Positions 1 through 6,031 are shown, counted from the first letter of the stretch. The stretch: DNA of 6,169 nt from Deinococcus aerolatus (GCF_014647055.1 NZ_BMOL01000045.1:1-6169); one strand, 5' to 3'. Numbers and translations: made by a program. Notes: a model not told the origin generated them from the sequence alone.

Positions 1-196
1 GGCGGATGCAGTGGGTCAGGTGCCCGGCGTGTTCGGTCTCGCCTAGGCAGGCGTCGGCGCAGGAAGTGCACACCTGGGCACACTCGAAGCAGGCCTCGAT
101 GCAGGTGGTCAGGGCGTTCATGTCGAAGGGGGACTGGCCGAGTTGCGGGTGGGTCTGCAGCATGCGGGTGATGGCGGAACCAGCGTTCTGGGTCAT
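1..196 (-). CDS. Four-helix-bundle copper-storage protein (Csp / DUF326 family), 3' end beyond window
   Basis: Partial gene; the first 65 codons are visible and reading continues past base 1. The protein has a Cys ladder at residues 32, 36, 39, 43, 46 and 50 (alternating CxxxC and CxxC), then Cys63 in a THC motif. This heptad-like spacing puts the thiols on one face of a helix. It is the signature of the Csp/DUF326 four-helix bundles, which hold many Cu(I) ions inside the bundle. No signal peptide is visible: the start is MTQNAG and residues 1-30 are polar, so a cytosolic form (Csp3-like) is more likely than an exported one. The start is the ATG at 196, with GGAGG seven bases upstream. The gene lies 115 bases downstream of the copper-type ATPase on the same strand, so it is either the third gene of the operon or has its own promoter in that gap. 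The family call is firm; copper storage is inferred from the family and neighbours. Confidence 0.88.
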   Translation of the reverse strand, partial: MTQNAGSAITRMLQTHPQLGQSPFDMNALTTCIEACFECAQVCTSCADACLGETEHAGHLTHCIR

Positions 197-203
197 GGGG
201 ATA

Positions 204-208
204 CCTCC
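204..208 (-). promoter_or_regulatory. Ribosome binding site of the copper-storage gene
   Basis: GGAGG on the minus strand, seven bases before the ATG at 196. The stretch GGAGGTATCCCCATGACCCA closely resembles the start of the ATPase gene, GGAGGTTCCCCCATGACTCA. The two genes may therefore share a similar translation rate, or the shared leader may reflect duplication of leader sequence. Confidence 0.8.
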
Positions 209-232
209 GGAGAATGAAGTCGGGCAGGGACT

Positions 233-242
233 GTTCGCGAAC
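233..242. promoter_or_regulatory. 10-bp perfect palindrome, possible operator
   Basis: GTTCGCGAAC is self-complementary over all ten bases. It lies in the gap between the ATPase stop and the copper-storage start, 37-46 bases ahead of that start codon. A dyad here could be a repressor site for the storage gene. I cannot match it to a known copper regulator (CsoR, CueR or CopY sites look different), so the role is inferred from position only. Confidence 0.3.
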
Positions 243-270
243 GGTTCACCCAGCATCGTAGGAGAAAGTG

Positions 271-287
271 TGTTAAGCCGGTGTAAA
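271..287 (-). promoter_or_regulatory. Direct hexamer repeat with 11-bp period upstream of the copper-storage gene
   Basis: On the minus strand this reads TTTACA, five bases, then TTAACA. Hexamer direct repeats one helical turn apart are the usual site geometry of OmpR/PhoB-class response regulators. TTTACA could also serve as a -35 element, but the nearest -10-like hexamer (TACGAT) is 21 bases away, so no convincing sigma-70 promoter is seen. A related repeat lies upstream of cueP. Confidence 0.25.
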
Positions 288-311
288 GCGCCGCGCTCTC
301 CTAACGCTGGC

Positions 312-2075
312 TCAAGACGGCGCGGTCTGGACGGGTGCGGGCATTGCGAGCGGCAGGCGGTTCAGCGAGAGCGCATTCACGGTGACGATCACGGTGCTGG
401 CGCTCATCAGCAGCGCGGCCCACTCCGGGCGCAGCAGGACGCCCAGCGAGGGATACAGCACCCCGGCGGCGAAGGGAATGGCCAGCAGGTTGTACCCGGC
501 GGCCCAGAACAGGTTCTGTCTGATCTTGCTGCGCACCTGCCGGGCCAGCGTGATGGCCCCGGCCACACTGGCCGGATCGCTGCGGACCAGCACCACATCC
601 GCCGTCTCTACCGCCACGTCTGTTCCCGCGCCAATGGCAATGCCCACATCCGCCTGTGCCAGGGCCGGGGCGTCGTTGACGCCGTCGCCGATCATGGCCA
701 CCTTGCGCCCACCCTTCTGCAACGCCATGACGCGGGCCAGCTTCTCGTCGGGCAGCACATTGGCAATCACCGTATCCAGGCCCAGTTCGCGGGCTACTGC
801 TCCTGCTGTGCGGGCATGGTCACCCGTCAGCATGACGGTCTCGATGCCCAGGTCATGTAAGGCCTGCACGGCCACCCTTGCCGAGGGCCGGACCCGGTCG
901 GCCACCGCTACGACGCCCACAGGCTGACCATCCGCGTCAACAAACATGGGGGTCTTGCCGTCTGCCGCCAGGGTCTCAGCCTCTTGAATCAGAATCCCGA
1001 GCGCCACGTTCACCCCGTCCATCAGTTTGCGGTTGCCGATCAGGATGAGTCGGCCTTCTACCCGTGCCGTCACGCCCTGGCCCGGCACCGAGTCGAAATC
1101 CTTTGCCTCGCTCAGCGCTATGCCCCGTTCCCTCGCCCCAGCGACGATGGCCGCCGCCAGCGGATGTTGAGACGGCTGATCGGCAGAGGCGGCCAGCCGC
1201 AGCACCTCCTCCTCACTCACGCCGCCCGACGGCCACACGTCGGTCAGGGCGGGCCTGCCCTCGGTCAGCGTGCCGGTGTTGTCGAACACCACCGTGTCGA
1301 TGCCGGCCGTGGCATCCAGCGCGCCCGCGTTCTTGAACAGCACCCCTTCCCTGGCCCCCCGGCCCACGCCCACGGTGATGGCGGTGGGCGTGGCCAGGGC
1401 GAGCGCATCCGGACAGGCGATCACGATCGCCGACACTGCCGCCGTCAGCGCAAAGACCACGCTCTGGCCCAGCAGGGTCCAGACGATGAAGGCCAGCAGG
1501 CCGCTGCCGATGGCGACGAACACCAGGTATTTGCCCGCCGTGTCGGCCAGGCGCTGGGCGGGCGCTTTGCTGGCCTGGGCGTTTTGTACCAGCGACACGA
1601 TCCGGCTCAGGGCCGTATCTGCCCCGACGGCGGTGGCGCGCATCTGGAAGGCTCCGGTCTGGTTGACCGTGCTGCCCGTCACGTGGTCTCCCGCCGCCTT
1701 GCCCACCGGCAGCGGCTCACCGCTGATCATGCTCTCGTCCACGTGGCTCCGCCCCGACGTGACCTCGCCGTCCACCGGCACGCGGTCCCCCGGCCGCACG
1801 GCCAGGACGTCGCCCACCACAACCTGCGACAGCGGCACTTCCACTTCCTGACCGTCCCGGACCACGCGGGCGGTGTCGGGCGCCAGTTTCAGCAGGGCTT
1901 CCACGGCGCGTCCGGTGGCAAAGCGCGAGCGCATCTCCAGCCAGTGGCCGATCAGCGAGAAGGTGGTGAGCATGGCGGCGGCCTCGAAAAAGACGTCCTG
2001 TGATCCCAGAGCCACCGTGGCCCACACCGAGTAGATGTAGGAGACCAGGATGCCCAGGGCGATCAGGGTCATCAT
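312..2075 (-). CDS. Possible translated remnant of the ATPase: catalytic core without HMA domain and first two helices
   Basis: Same locus as the pseudogene, listed because it is one uninterrupted frame of 587 codons with no further lesion. It starts at a tandem ATG-ATG, 28 bases after the TGA, with GAGG five bases before the first ATG, so re-initiation after the nonsense codon is possible. It keeps the dephosphorylation motif SGEP (118-121), CPD (221-223), phosphorylated Asp265, HP (304-305), TGDH (417-420) and GDGVND (463-468), plus six probable membrane helices. It lacks the metal-binding domain and the two leading helices that form the metal entry platform in P1B pumps. Whether it is made or active is unknown; a dead remnant is equally likely. 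Confidence 0.4.
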   Translation of the reverse strand: MMTLIALGILVSYIYSVWATVALGSQDVFFEAAAMLTTFSLIGHWLEMRSRFATGRAVEALLKLAPDTARVVRDGQEVEVPLSQVVVGDVLAVRPGDRVPVDGEVTSGRSHVDESMISGEPLPVGKAAGDHVTGSTVNQTGAFQMRATAVGADTALSRIVSLVQNAQASKAPAQRLADTAGKYLVFVAIGSGLLAFIVWTLLGQSVVFALTAAVSAIVIACPDALALATPTAITVGVGRGAREGVLFKNAGALDATAGIDTVVFDNTGTLTEGRPALTDVWPSGGVSEEEVLRLAASADQPSQHPLAAAIVAGARERGIALSEAKDFDSVPGQGVTARVEGRLILIGNRKLMDGVNVALGILIQEAETLAADGKTPMFVDADGQPVGVVAVADRVRPSARVAVQALHDLGIETVMLTGDHARTAGAVARELGLDTVIANVLPDEKLARVMALQKGGRKVAMIGDGVNDAPALAQADVGIAIGAGTDVAVETADVVLVRSDPASVAGAITLARQVRSKIRQNLFWAAGYNLLAIPFAAGVLYPSLGVLLRPEWAALLMSASTVIVTVNALSLNRLPLAMPAPVQTAPS

Positions 2076-2102
2076 GTTGGCCTCGCCTCGCCGCAGCGCC
2101 CG

Positions 2103-2105
2103 TCA
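2103..2105 (-). other. Premature TGA stop inside the ATPase gene
   Basis: The codon is TGA in the frame that joins ...PFISAA on its upstream side to [13 protein letters not shown] on its downstream side. This family commonly has a Trp here, followed by a basic stretch and NMMTL. One change at base 2103 (plus strand c to t, codon TGG to TGA) explains the stop. The frame is open on both sides, so this is a point nonsense and not a second frameshift. Confidence 0.85.
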
Positions 2106-2362
2106 CGCGGCGGAGATGAACGGCCAGCCGCCCCACCACACCACCGGCGTTGCCAGAATCAGCCCGAACCAGGCCATGTCCAGCCCGAACGGCGGCGCGG
2201 CCCGGAAGCCCAGGGCCTCGCCAATCGGGGAGAACAGGATGATGGGGAGGGTCAGAACCAGCGAGACGACGAAGCGGCGCAGCATGTCGGCCACCATCGC
2301 CTCGTCGTGGCCCGCATGTTCGTCGTGTCCGGCGTGGATGTCACCGTGCTGGGCGTGGTCCG

Positions 2363-2396
2363 GTGCGGCTGGCCCCGCCGTGCGGCTGGCCCCGCC
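2363..2396. repeat. Perfect 17-bp tandem duplication in the ATPase linker
   Basis: Two identical back-to-back copies of GTGCGGCTGGCCCCGCC (plus strand), at 2363-2379 and 2380-2396. Seventeen is not a multiple of three, so the extra copy shifts the ATPase frame. Deleting either copy joins QPGHPAGPAA directly to PDHAQHGDIHAGHDE and on into the first membrane helix, restoring the expected His-rich linker. The repeat unit is very G/C-rich, which favours slippage. Confidence 0.95.
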
Positions 2397-2681
2397 GGAT
2401 GACCGGGCTGGACGGCAGACGGCGCACAGTCGTGGCAGGCACAGGCGTAGCCCGCTGCCTGAAGGCGTCCCTCGATGGCTTTCCCGGTGATGACGGCAGG
2501 ATCGTAATGCACGTGCGCCACGCCACGTGTCCGGTCCAGGTGGGCCTGCTGGATGCCGGGAACATGGAGCAGCGTGTGCTGCAGGCCTGCGTACTCGCCC
2601 GCATCGAAACAGTTCCTGAGCTCCACTTCGAGAACGCGGCCGGGTGTCTTTGCAGGGTGCTGGTGCTGAGTCATGGGGGAA

Positions 2682-2686
2682 CCTCC
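2682..2686 (-). promoter_or_regulatory. Ribosome binding site of the ATPase gene
   Basis: GGAGG seven bases ahead of the ATG at 2674, in the 75-base gap after cueP. It fixes the start of the HMA-bearing N-terminus. The same gap holds a short inverted repeat (2721-2734, CTGGA-TGTG-TCCAG) with no T run, which is too weak to call a terminator. Co-transcription with cueP is therefore the simplest reading. Confidence 0.75.
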
Positions 2687-2749
2687 ACAGGCGTGGGCCT
2701 CACGTTGCAGGGCTGAGTGTCTGGATGTGTCCAGCCCCGCGGCGTCCGC

Positions 2750-3283
2750 CTACTGCAACCGCAGCGTGGTGACGCAGGTATCACTGCCCGCGTGGGTGGT
2801 CAGCGTCCCCGCAGCGGCCTTCCCGCCCGATGTCAGGGACACCCGGTAGGTCTGGTTGCGGTCCAGCCACAACTCCACAAAGCCGTTGGGCAGGGTCCTC
2901 ATGCGCCTGTCCAGCACGGTTTTGCCCGCCTGATTCCTGACCAGGACGCGGACGGGCGTGTTCACCAGTTCGCCCTGGCAGCCGGACATGAAATGCGTTT
3001 TGCAAGAATGGGTCTGGTTCACGTACGGCGCCACGGCCACCACCATCTGCTGTCGCGCCAGGGCCACCCGGCTCCGCTTTCCACCGGGAAACTCGAACAT
3101 CACGGCGTCGCTGGTGAGGTAACTTTGCAGGCCGCCCGCGCTGCGCCACTGGTTCGCCTGTGCCAGCGCCTGCTGGGGCGTCAGACCCCGGAGCTGGGCG
3201 GCGCTGGGCGTGGCCGATTGCGCGGCGGCCAGCCAGGCTGCACTGGCCAGGATAAAAAACACGGTTGCTGGAGGAGGCCTCAT
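2750..3283 (-). CDS. cueP: CueP family exported copper-binding protein
   Basis: A 177-residue protein that would bind copper outside the inner membrane, as CueP does in the Salmonella periplasm. Residues 1-22 form a signal peptide: a basic start, a hydrophobic run ATVFFILASAAWLAAA, and likely cleavage near AAA-QS. The family hallmarks follow: APYVNQTHSCKTHFMSGCQGEL at 85-106 (quoted in part: VNQTHSC and GCQGEL), GKTVLD (120-125), NGFVELWL (133-140) and SDTCVTTL (167-174). The three Cys at 94, 102 and 170 have the same 8 and 68 residue spacing as the metal-binding Cys of Salmonella CueP, as I recall it. The ATG at 3283 was chosen because it begins the signal peptide and has AAGGT eight bases upstream; the open frame runs on to 3418, but that extension looks non-coding. 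It is the first gene of the copper cluster, 75 bases ahead of the ATPase. Confidence 0.92.
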   Translation of the reverse strand: MRPPPATVFFILASAAWLAAAQSATPSAAQLRGLTPQQALAQANQWRSAGGLQSYLTSDAVMFEFPGGKRSRVALARQQMVVAVAPYVNQTHSCKTHFMSGCQGELVNTPVRVLVRNQAGKTVLDRRMRTLPNGFVELWLDRNQTYRVSLTSGGKAAAGTLTTHAGSDTCVTTLRLQ

Positions 3284-3305
3284 GCCCCTGACCTTAGCGG
3301 TTGCC

Positions 3306-3322
3306 CGTTCAGCGTTCGTTAA
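3306..3322 (-). promoter_or_regulatory. Direct hexamer repeat with 11-bp period upstream of cueP
   Basis: On the minus strand this reads TTAACG, five bases, then TGAACG, beginning 23 bases before the cueP start codon. The geometry matches the repeat ahead of the copper-storage gene. An overlapping dyad, CGTTA at 3317-3321 and TAACG at 3338-3342, offers a second reading as an inverted-repeat operator. Either could be the copper-responsive site; neither matches a known consensus well enough to name a regulator. Confidence 0.25.
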
Positions 3323-3527
3323 GTGCAAGGGGGAGCGTAACGTGGCCCTCCCAGCCCACCGCAGTGTCGGTTGCCGAACCCGCAGTAGACCTCTGAACCC
3401 ACCACCTCCACCGCTCACGCTGTGCAGCGCACCCGCCTGTCCACACGTGTCACCGGGCCATGAGACCGCCCATCACGTCCCCTTGAGCGTTTCTTGACGG
3501 GCCCATGAGCTGGTGGTCCAGGCACCC

Positions 3528-3556
3528 TTGCGGCGCAGGTGCTCCCCACAAATAGA
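3528..3556 (+). promoter_or_regulatory. Candidate sigma-70 promoter for the SRPBCC-dehydrogenase pair
   Basis: TTGCGG at 3528-3533 as a -35 element, a 17-base spacer, and AATAGA at 3551-3556 as a -10 element. This would give a leader of roughly 25 bases before the ATG at 3589. The -35 is fair and the -10 is poor, but the spacing is ideal and it is the best candidate in the gap. Confidence 0.35.
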
Positions 3557-3576
3557 CAGATGCAGACCACCCACAC

Positions 3577-3581
3577 AGGAG
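3577..3581 (+). promoter_or_regulatory. Ribosome binding site deciding the SRPBCC protein start
   Basis: AGGAG seven bases before the ATG at 3589. The next in-frame ATG, at 3655 (residue 23, directly before the membrane domain), has no such element, so the longer N-terminus is preferred. Confidence 0.7.
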
Positions 3582-3588
3582 ATGGGCC

Positions 3589-4341
3589 ATGACTTCCGGG
3601 AAGGCTGGGCAGGGTCCAGTGACTGCTCCGGACCACGCAAGCACCGGGGCCACGATGCCGGGCGCGGAACGCGCGATGTTCGGGGCCGCCGGGGCGTTCC
3701 TGCTGACGGCCGGCCTGCGTTCAGGCTCACCCTTTCAGAAGCTGCTGATCGGCGGCCTGGGGGCCGGGCTCACAGCGCTGGCCGTGCGGGGCCGCAGCCC
3801 GCTGGCCACGGCGCTCAAGATTCAGCAGGACGGCGACGGTCACGTGCTGGTCAGTGAGGCCGTGACCATCGGGAAGTCCGCCGACGGGCTGTACGCCGTG
3901 TGGCGCAAGCTGGAGAATCTGCCCAGCCTGATGAAGCATCTGGAACGGGTGGAGGTGCTGGACGAGCGCCGGTCCCGCTGGACGGTCAAGGCCCCCGCGG
4001 GTTATTCGGGCGGCGAGGTGAGCTGGGAGGCCGAACTGACCGCCGACGAGCCGGGCCGGCGCATCGCATGGCAGTCGCTGCCCGGCGCGCAGGTGGAGAA
4101 CAGCGGCGAGGTGCTGTTCCGTGCCGCGCCGGGGGACCGCGGCACGGAGGTGGCCGTGCACCTGAATTACCGCCCGCTGGGCGGCTCCGTGGGGGCCGTG
4201 GTCGCCCGCATCGCCGGGCAGGAGCCGTCGCAGCAGCTGCGCGACGATCTGATGCGTTTCAAGCGGGAGCAGGAACTGGGCTACCACCCAACCACTGAGG
4301 GCCAGAGCAGCGGACGGGCCAGCAGGGGAGGCAAGGCATGA
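3589..4341 (+). CDS. Membrane-anchored SRPBCC family protein (DUF2892-like domain plus cyclase/dehydrase fold)
   Basis: A 250-residue protein in two parts. After a polar 25-residue start, residues 29-66 hold two short hydrophobic helices separated by RSGSPFQK. This resembles the DUF2892/YgaP-type inner-membrane domain ([17 protein letters not shown], then [14 protein letters not shown]). Residues about 88-230 form a SRPBCC (START-like, polyketide cyclase/dehydrase, COG5637-like) domain. Supporting segments are [24 protein letters not shown] (93-115; core [12 protein letters not shown]), then [23 protein letters not shown] (core IAWQS) and the C-terminal helix [14 protein letters not shown]. 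Such domains bind hydrophobic ligands, but the ligand here is unknown. The basic tail GRASRGGKA precedes a stop that overlaps the next start (ATGA, 4338-4341), so the two genes are translationally coupled. The family assignment is good; the physiological role is not known. Confidence 0.85.
   Translation: MTSGKAGQGPVTAPDHASTGATMPGAERAMFGAAGAFLLTAGLRSGSPFQKLLIGGLGAGLTALAVRGRSPLATALKIQQDGDGHVLVSEAVTIGKSADGLYAVWRKLENLPSLMKHLERVEVLDERRSRWTVKAPAGYSGGEVSWEAELTADEPGRRIAWQSLPGAQVENSGEVLFRAAPGDRGTEVAVHLNYRPLGGSVGAVVARIAGQEPSQQLRDDLMRFKREQELGYHPTTEGQSSGRASRGGKA
4325..4331 (+). promoter_or_regulatory. Ribosome binding site inside the SRPBCC gene for the dehydrogenase
   Basis: GGGGAGG six bases before the ATG at 4338, lying within the last codons of the upstream gene. 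With the four-base ATGA overlap it fixes the dehydrogenase start and supports coupled translation. Confidence 0.75.
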
Positions 4342-5516
4342 ATGCCATCATCTGGCAGGGCACCAACCACGTGGGCGTCGAGACCGTCCCGGACCCCACG
4401 CTGCTGCTGCCCACCGACGCCATCGTGCGCGTGACCTCCACTGCGATCTGCGGCTCGGACCTGCACCTGCTTGACGGTTTTATTCCCAGCATGGAAAAGG
4501 GGGACATCCTCGGCCACGAATTCATGGGCGAGGTGGTGGAGGTCGGCGCGGACGTGAAGCGGGTGCGGGTGGGCGAGCGGGTGATTATGCCGTTCAACCT
4601 GGCCTGCGGCGTGTGCGATCCGTGCCGGCGTGGGCTGTTCAGCGCCTGCGACAATTCCAACCCCAACCACCGCATGGCCGAGGCCCTGTACGGCGCCACC
4701 AGTGCCAGCGGCCTGTTCGGGTACTCGCACCTGTTCGGCGGCTACGCCGGCGGTCAGGCCCAGTTCGTGCGCGTGCCGTTCGCGGACGTGAGCTGTTTTG
4801 CCATCGAGTCGGACCTGCGCGACGATTCTGTGCTGTTCCTGACCGACATCTTCCCCACGGGCTTTCAGGCCGCCGAGAACTGCGGCATCGTGCCGGGCCG
4901 CGACGTGGTGGCTGTGTTCGGGGCGGGGCCAGTCGGTCAATTTGCGTTACGCAGCGCCCAGATGCTCGGCGCCGCCGAGGTGATCGTGGTGGACCGCGTG
5001 ACTGAGCGCCTGCGCCTGGCCGAGGCGGCGGGCGCCCGGACCATCAACTACGAGCAGACTGACGTGCTGGTGGCCCTGCGCGAGGCGACTGGCGGGCGCG
5101 GCCCGGACCACGTGATCGACGCGGTGGGCCTCGAGGCCCATGGCCACGGCCCCGGCGCGCTGCTGGACACGGCCGAGCAGAAGCTGCGGCTGAGCTTTGA
5201 CCGCATCACCGCGCTGCGCTGGGCCATCCTGAGCTGCGCCAAGGGCGGCACGGTCAGCATGCCGGGCGTGTACGGCGGGCTGGTGGACAAGCTGCCGCTG
5301 GGCGCGGCGTTCAGCAAGGGATTGACCCTCAAGATGGGCCAGACGCACACCCACCGCTACGTCCGCCCGCTGCTGGAGCGCATTCAGCAGGGCGAGATTG
5401 ATCCTAGCTTCGTGATCACCCACCGCGCGCCGCTGTCACAGGGGCCAGAACTGTACAAGACCTTCCGCGACAAGCACGATGGCTGCATCAAGGTGGTCCT
5501 GGATCCCTGGACCTGA
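4338..5516 (+). CDS. Zinc-dependent medium-chain alcohol/formaldehyde dehydrogenase-like protein
   Basis: A 392-residue cytosolic MDR-family oxidoreductase. The GroES-like N-domain has the catalytic zinc ligands Cys38 (AICGSD), His60-Glu61 (GHEFMGEV) and probably Asp170 (LTDIFPTGF). The four-Cys structural zinc lobe is at 90, 93, 96 and 104 ([15 protein letters not shown]). The Rossmann fold has VFGAGPVG at 193-200 and an acidic end of strand two at Asp219 (VIVVDR), which favours NAD over NADP. The family length of about 390 and the Asp ligand point to the formaldehyde dehydrogenase-like branch and not to classical ADH. The long insertion around 260-285 ([14 protein letters not shown]) fits that branch. 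The true substrate cannot be read from sequence. Enzymes of this branch are often annotated as glutathione-independent formaldehyde or threonine dehydrogenases. The gene is coupled to the SRPBCC gene and followed by a terminator hairpin, so it ends a two-gene operon. Confidence 0.92.
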   Translation: MNAIIWQGTNHVGVETVPDPTLLLPTDAIVRVTSTAICGSDLHLLDGFIPSMEKGDILGHEFMGEVVEVGADVKRVRVGERVIMPFNLACGVCDPCRRGLFSACDNSNPNHRMAEALYGATSASGLFGYSHLFGGYAGGQAQFVRVPFADVSCFAIESDLRDDSVLFLTDIFPTGFQAAENCGIVPGRDVVAVFGAGPVGQFALRSAQMLGAAEVIVVDRVTERLRLAEAAGARTINYEQTDVLVALREATGGRGPDHVIDAVGLEAHGHGPGALLDTAEQKLRLSFDRITALRWAILSCAKGGTVSMPGVYGGLVDKLPLGAAFSKGLTLKMGQTHTHRYVRPLLERIQQGEIDPSFVITHRAPLSQGPELYKTFRDKHDGCIKVVLDPWT

Positions 5517-5552
5517 ACCCTCTCAGGAGAGCCGCGTACTCCCCACCGCGCA

Positions 5553-5588
5553 GCAGGCCCCCAGGACACGGGGCCTGTCTTGCGTTAG
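5553..5588 (+). terminator. Terminator hairpin after the dehydrogenase
   Basis: CAGGCCCC at 5554-5561 pairs perfectly with GGGGCCTG at 5570-5577 around an eight-base loop, with a G-U pair extending the base. The tail TCTTGCGTT is only mildly T-rich, so release may be imperfect. The position, 37 bases after the stop codon, fits the end of the operon. A small CTCT/AGAG hairpin precedes it at about 5519-5530. Confidence 0.65.
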
Positions 5589-5719
5589 GGTGCAGGGTGA
5601 GGCACGCTGCAGCGGCGCAGAGCTGATCGGGCGGTGCGCGTGCGGCCAGGGACGGCGCACTGCCCGCCAGGCCACACAGGTCAGGGCTGCATACCTGGCC
5701 CGATCGCCGTGCTGAAACT

Positions 5720-5724
5720 GGAGG
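5720..5724 (+). promoter_or_regulatory. Ribosome binding site of the 99-codon orphan gene
   Basis: GGAGG seven bases before the ATG at 5732. This strong, well-spaced site is the main reason to accept the short reading frame as a gene. The remainder of the gap after the terminator (5589-5719) has no obvious sigma-70 promoter. Confidence 0.7.
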
Positions 5725-5731
5725 TTTTACG

Positions 5732-6031
5732 ATGCCAACGTCAACCGTGACCCTGCGCTGGGTGCCGGGCACCCAGGACCGGGTGCGCTTCGAGAAGGGA
5801 GGCCGCACCTTCACCGTGCTGCTGAGGGACGTGCAGCAGGCTGATGTCCACAGTGTCGGGCCGCTGTACCTCCGGGGCAGCGTCATTCTCGGGGTCACCC
5901 GGGTACATCTGTCGGACCTGATGGGGCCGCTGCGCCAGCACGTCACGGCCAGGGCCACCGGCACTCCGGCAGGCGCCTGGGTGGATGCGGGCGGCCTGGC
6001 CGCCGATGAACCGCCGTCTGGGGGCTCCTAG
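5732..6031 (+). CDS. Small hypothetical protein, unknown family, ending at the IS edge
   Basis: Ninety-nine codons; I do not recognise the family. The start MPTSTVTLRWVPGTQDRV leads into alternating hydrophobic/charged strands (RTFTVLLRDV, PLYLRGSVILGVTRVHL). This suggests a small beta-rich soluble domain of about 70 residues, with a polar, Gly/Pro/Ser-rich tail ending PPSGGS. There is no Cys, no signal peptide and no membrane helix. Codon use resembles that of the neighbouring dehydrogenase, and the start has a strong ribosome binding site. An 8+3+8 perfect inverted repeat lies at codons 9-15. The stop TAG (6029-6031) straddles the predicted end of the insertion sequence, so the native C-terminus could have been longer. 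It is separated from the upstream operon by a terminator, so no functional link is implied. Confidence 0.65.
   Translation: MPTSTVTLRWVPGTQDRVRFEKGGRTFTVLLRDVQQADVHSVGPLYLRGSVILGVTRVHLSDLMGPLRQHVTARATGTPAGAWVDAGGLAADEPPSGGS
5758..5776 (+). repeat. Perfect 8+3+8 inverted repeat just inside the orphan gene
   Basis: CTGGGTGC, CGG, GCACCCAG. Starting 26 bases after the A of the ATG, it would fold into a very stable mRNA hairpin close to the ribosome-loading zone, or could be a protein-binding dyad. It encodes WVPGTQ, so chance in GC-rich code is possible. Confidence 0.5.

Larger units (their letters stand above)
312..2674 (-). pseudogene. Copper-type P1B heavy-metal ATPase, broken by a frameshift and a nonsense codon
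   Basis: The intact form would be an inner-membrane, ATP-driven copper exporter (CopB-like) of 781 residues. It starts at the ATG at 2674, with GGAGG seven bases upstream. Restored order: a degenerate HMA domain at about 13-77 (RNCFDA replaces the usual CxxC) and a CACHDC cluster. Then come a His-rich linker with GHDEHAGHDE, two P1B-specific helices, and a helix pair after ANMMTL. The catalytic part has SGEP, the metal-site CPD motif (415-417), the phosphorylated Asp459, the SQHP motif of the nucleotide domain, TGDH, GDGVND, and the last two helices with YN and MSAS. Lesion 1 is a 17-bp tandem duplication at 2363-2396 that shifts the frame in the linker. Lesion 2 is TGA for Trp185 at 2103-2105. 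Because of these the HMA frame stops at 2252 after 140 codons. The Lys after the phosphorylated Asp is also replaced (DNTGTLT). Sequencing error cannot be excluded, but an exact repeat copy is a typical natural mutation. Confidence 0.9.
3284..3588. other. Divergent intergenic region, no gene seen
   Basis: About 305 bases between the leftward copper cluster and the rightward SRPBCC-dehydrogenase pair. The open frames crossing it have no recognisable protein features and no convincing ribosome binding sites. It should hold both promoters. The rightward one can be proposed; no clear sigma-70 promoter is seen for cueP. Other structure: an imperfect direct repeat, CGGGCCATGAG at 3454-3464 and CGGGCCCATGAG at 3498-3509, and the palindrome ACACGTGT at 3443-3450. 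Confidence 0.6.

Noticed and set aside
286..331. GCGC-rich hairpin around the ATPase stop as a terminator
   Set aside because: The pairing CCGCGC with GCGCGG has a loop of over 20 bases and no T tract; it is not distinguishable from chance in GC-rich DNA.
6..860. 284-codon open frame on the plus strand across the storage gene and ATPase end
   Set aside because: It crosses two minus-strand genes and the gap between them, has no ribosome binding site or fold, and mirrors their codons.
984..2003. 339-codon open frame on the plus strand, antisense to the ATPase
   Set aside because: Rich in His, Arg, Gly and Gln with no domain, typical of the antisense of GC-rich code. The opposite strand carries clear P-type ATPase motifs.
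2363..2396. Programmed ribosomal frameshift as the explanation for the ATPase frame break
   Set aside because: No slippery heptamer or stimulatory structure was seen, and the exact tandem duplication fully explains the shift.
2721..2734. Short hairpin between cueP and the ATPase as a terminator
   Set aside because: Only five base pairs and no T run, so it should not stop transcription.
3284..3418. Extension of cueP to the upstream ATG at 3418
   Set aside because: It would bury the signal peptide behind 45 Arg/Gly-rich residues and lacks a convincing ribosome binding site; the ATG at 3283 gives a normal export signal.
3727..4287. 186-codon minus-strand frame inside the SRPBCC gene
   Set aside because: No recognisable features; the sense strand encodes a coherent membrane plus SRPBCC protein with a ribosome binding site.
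4281..4940. 219-codon minus-strand frame inside the dehydrogenase
   Set aside because: Low-complexity His/Ala/Gly/Val composition, antisense to zinc-binding and catalytic motifs that are clearly coding on the plus strand.
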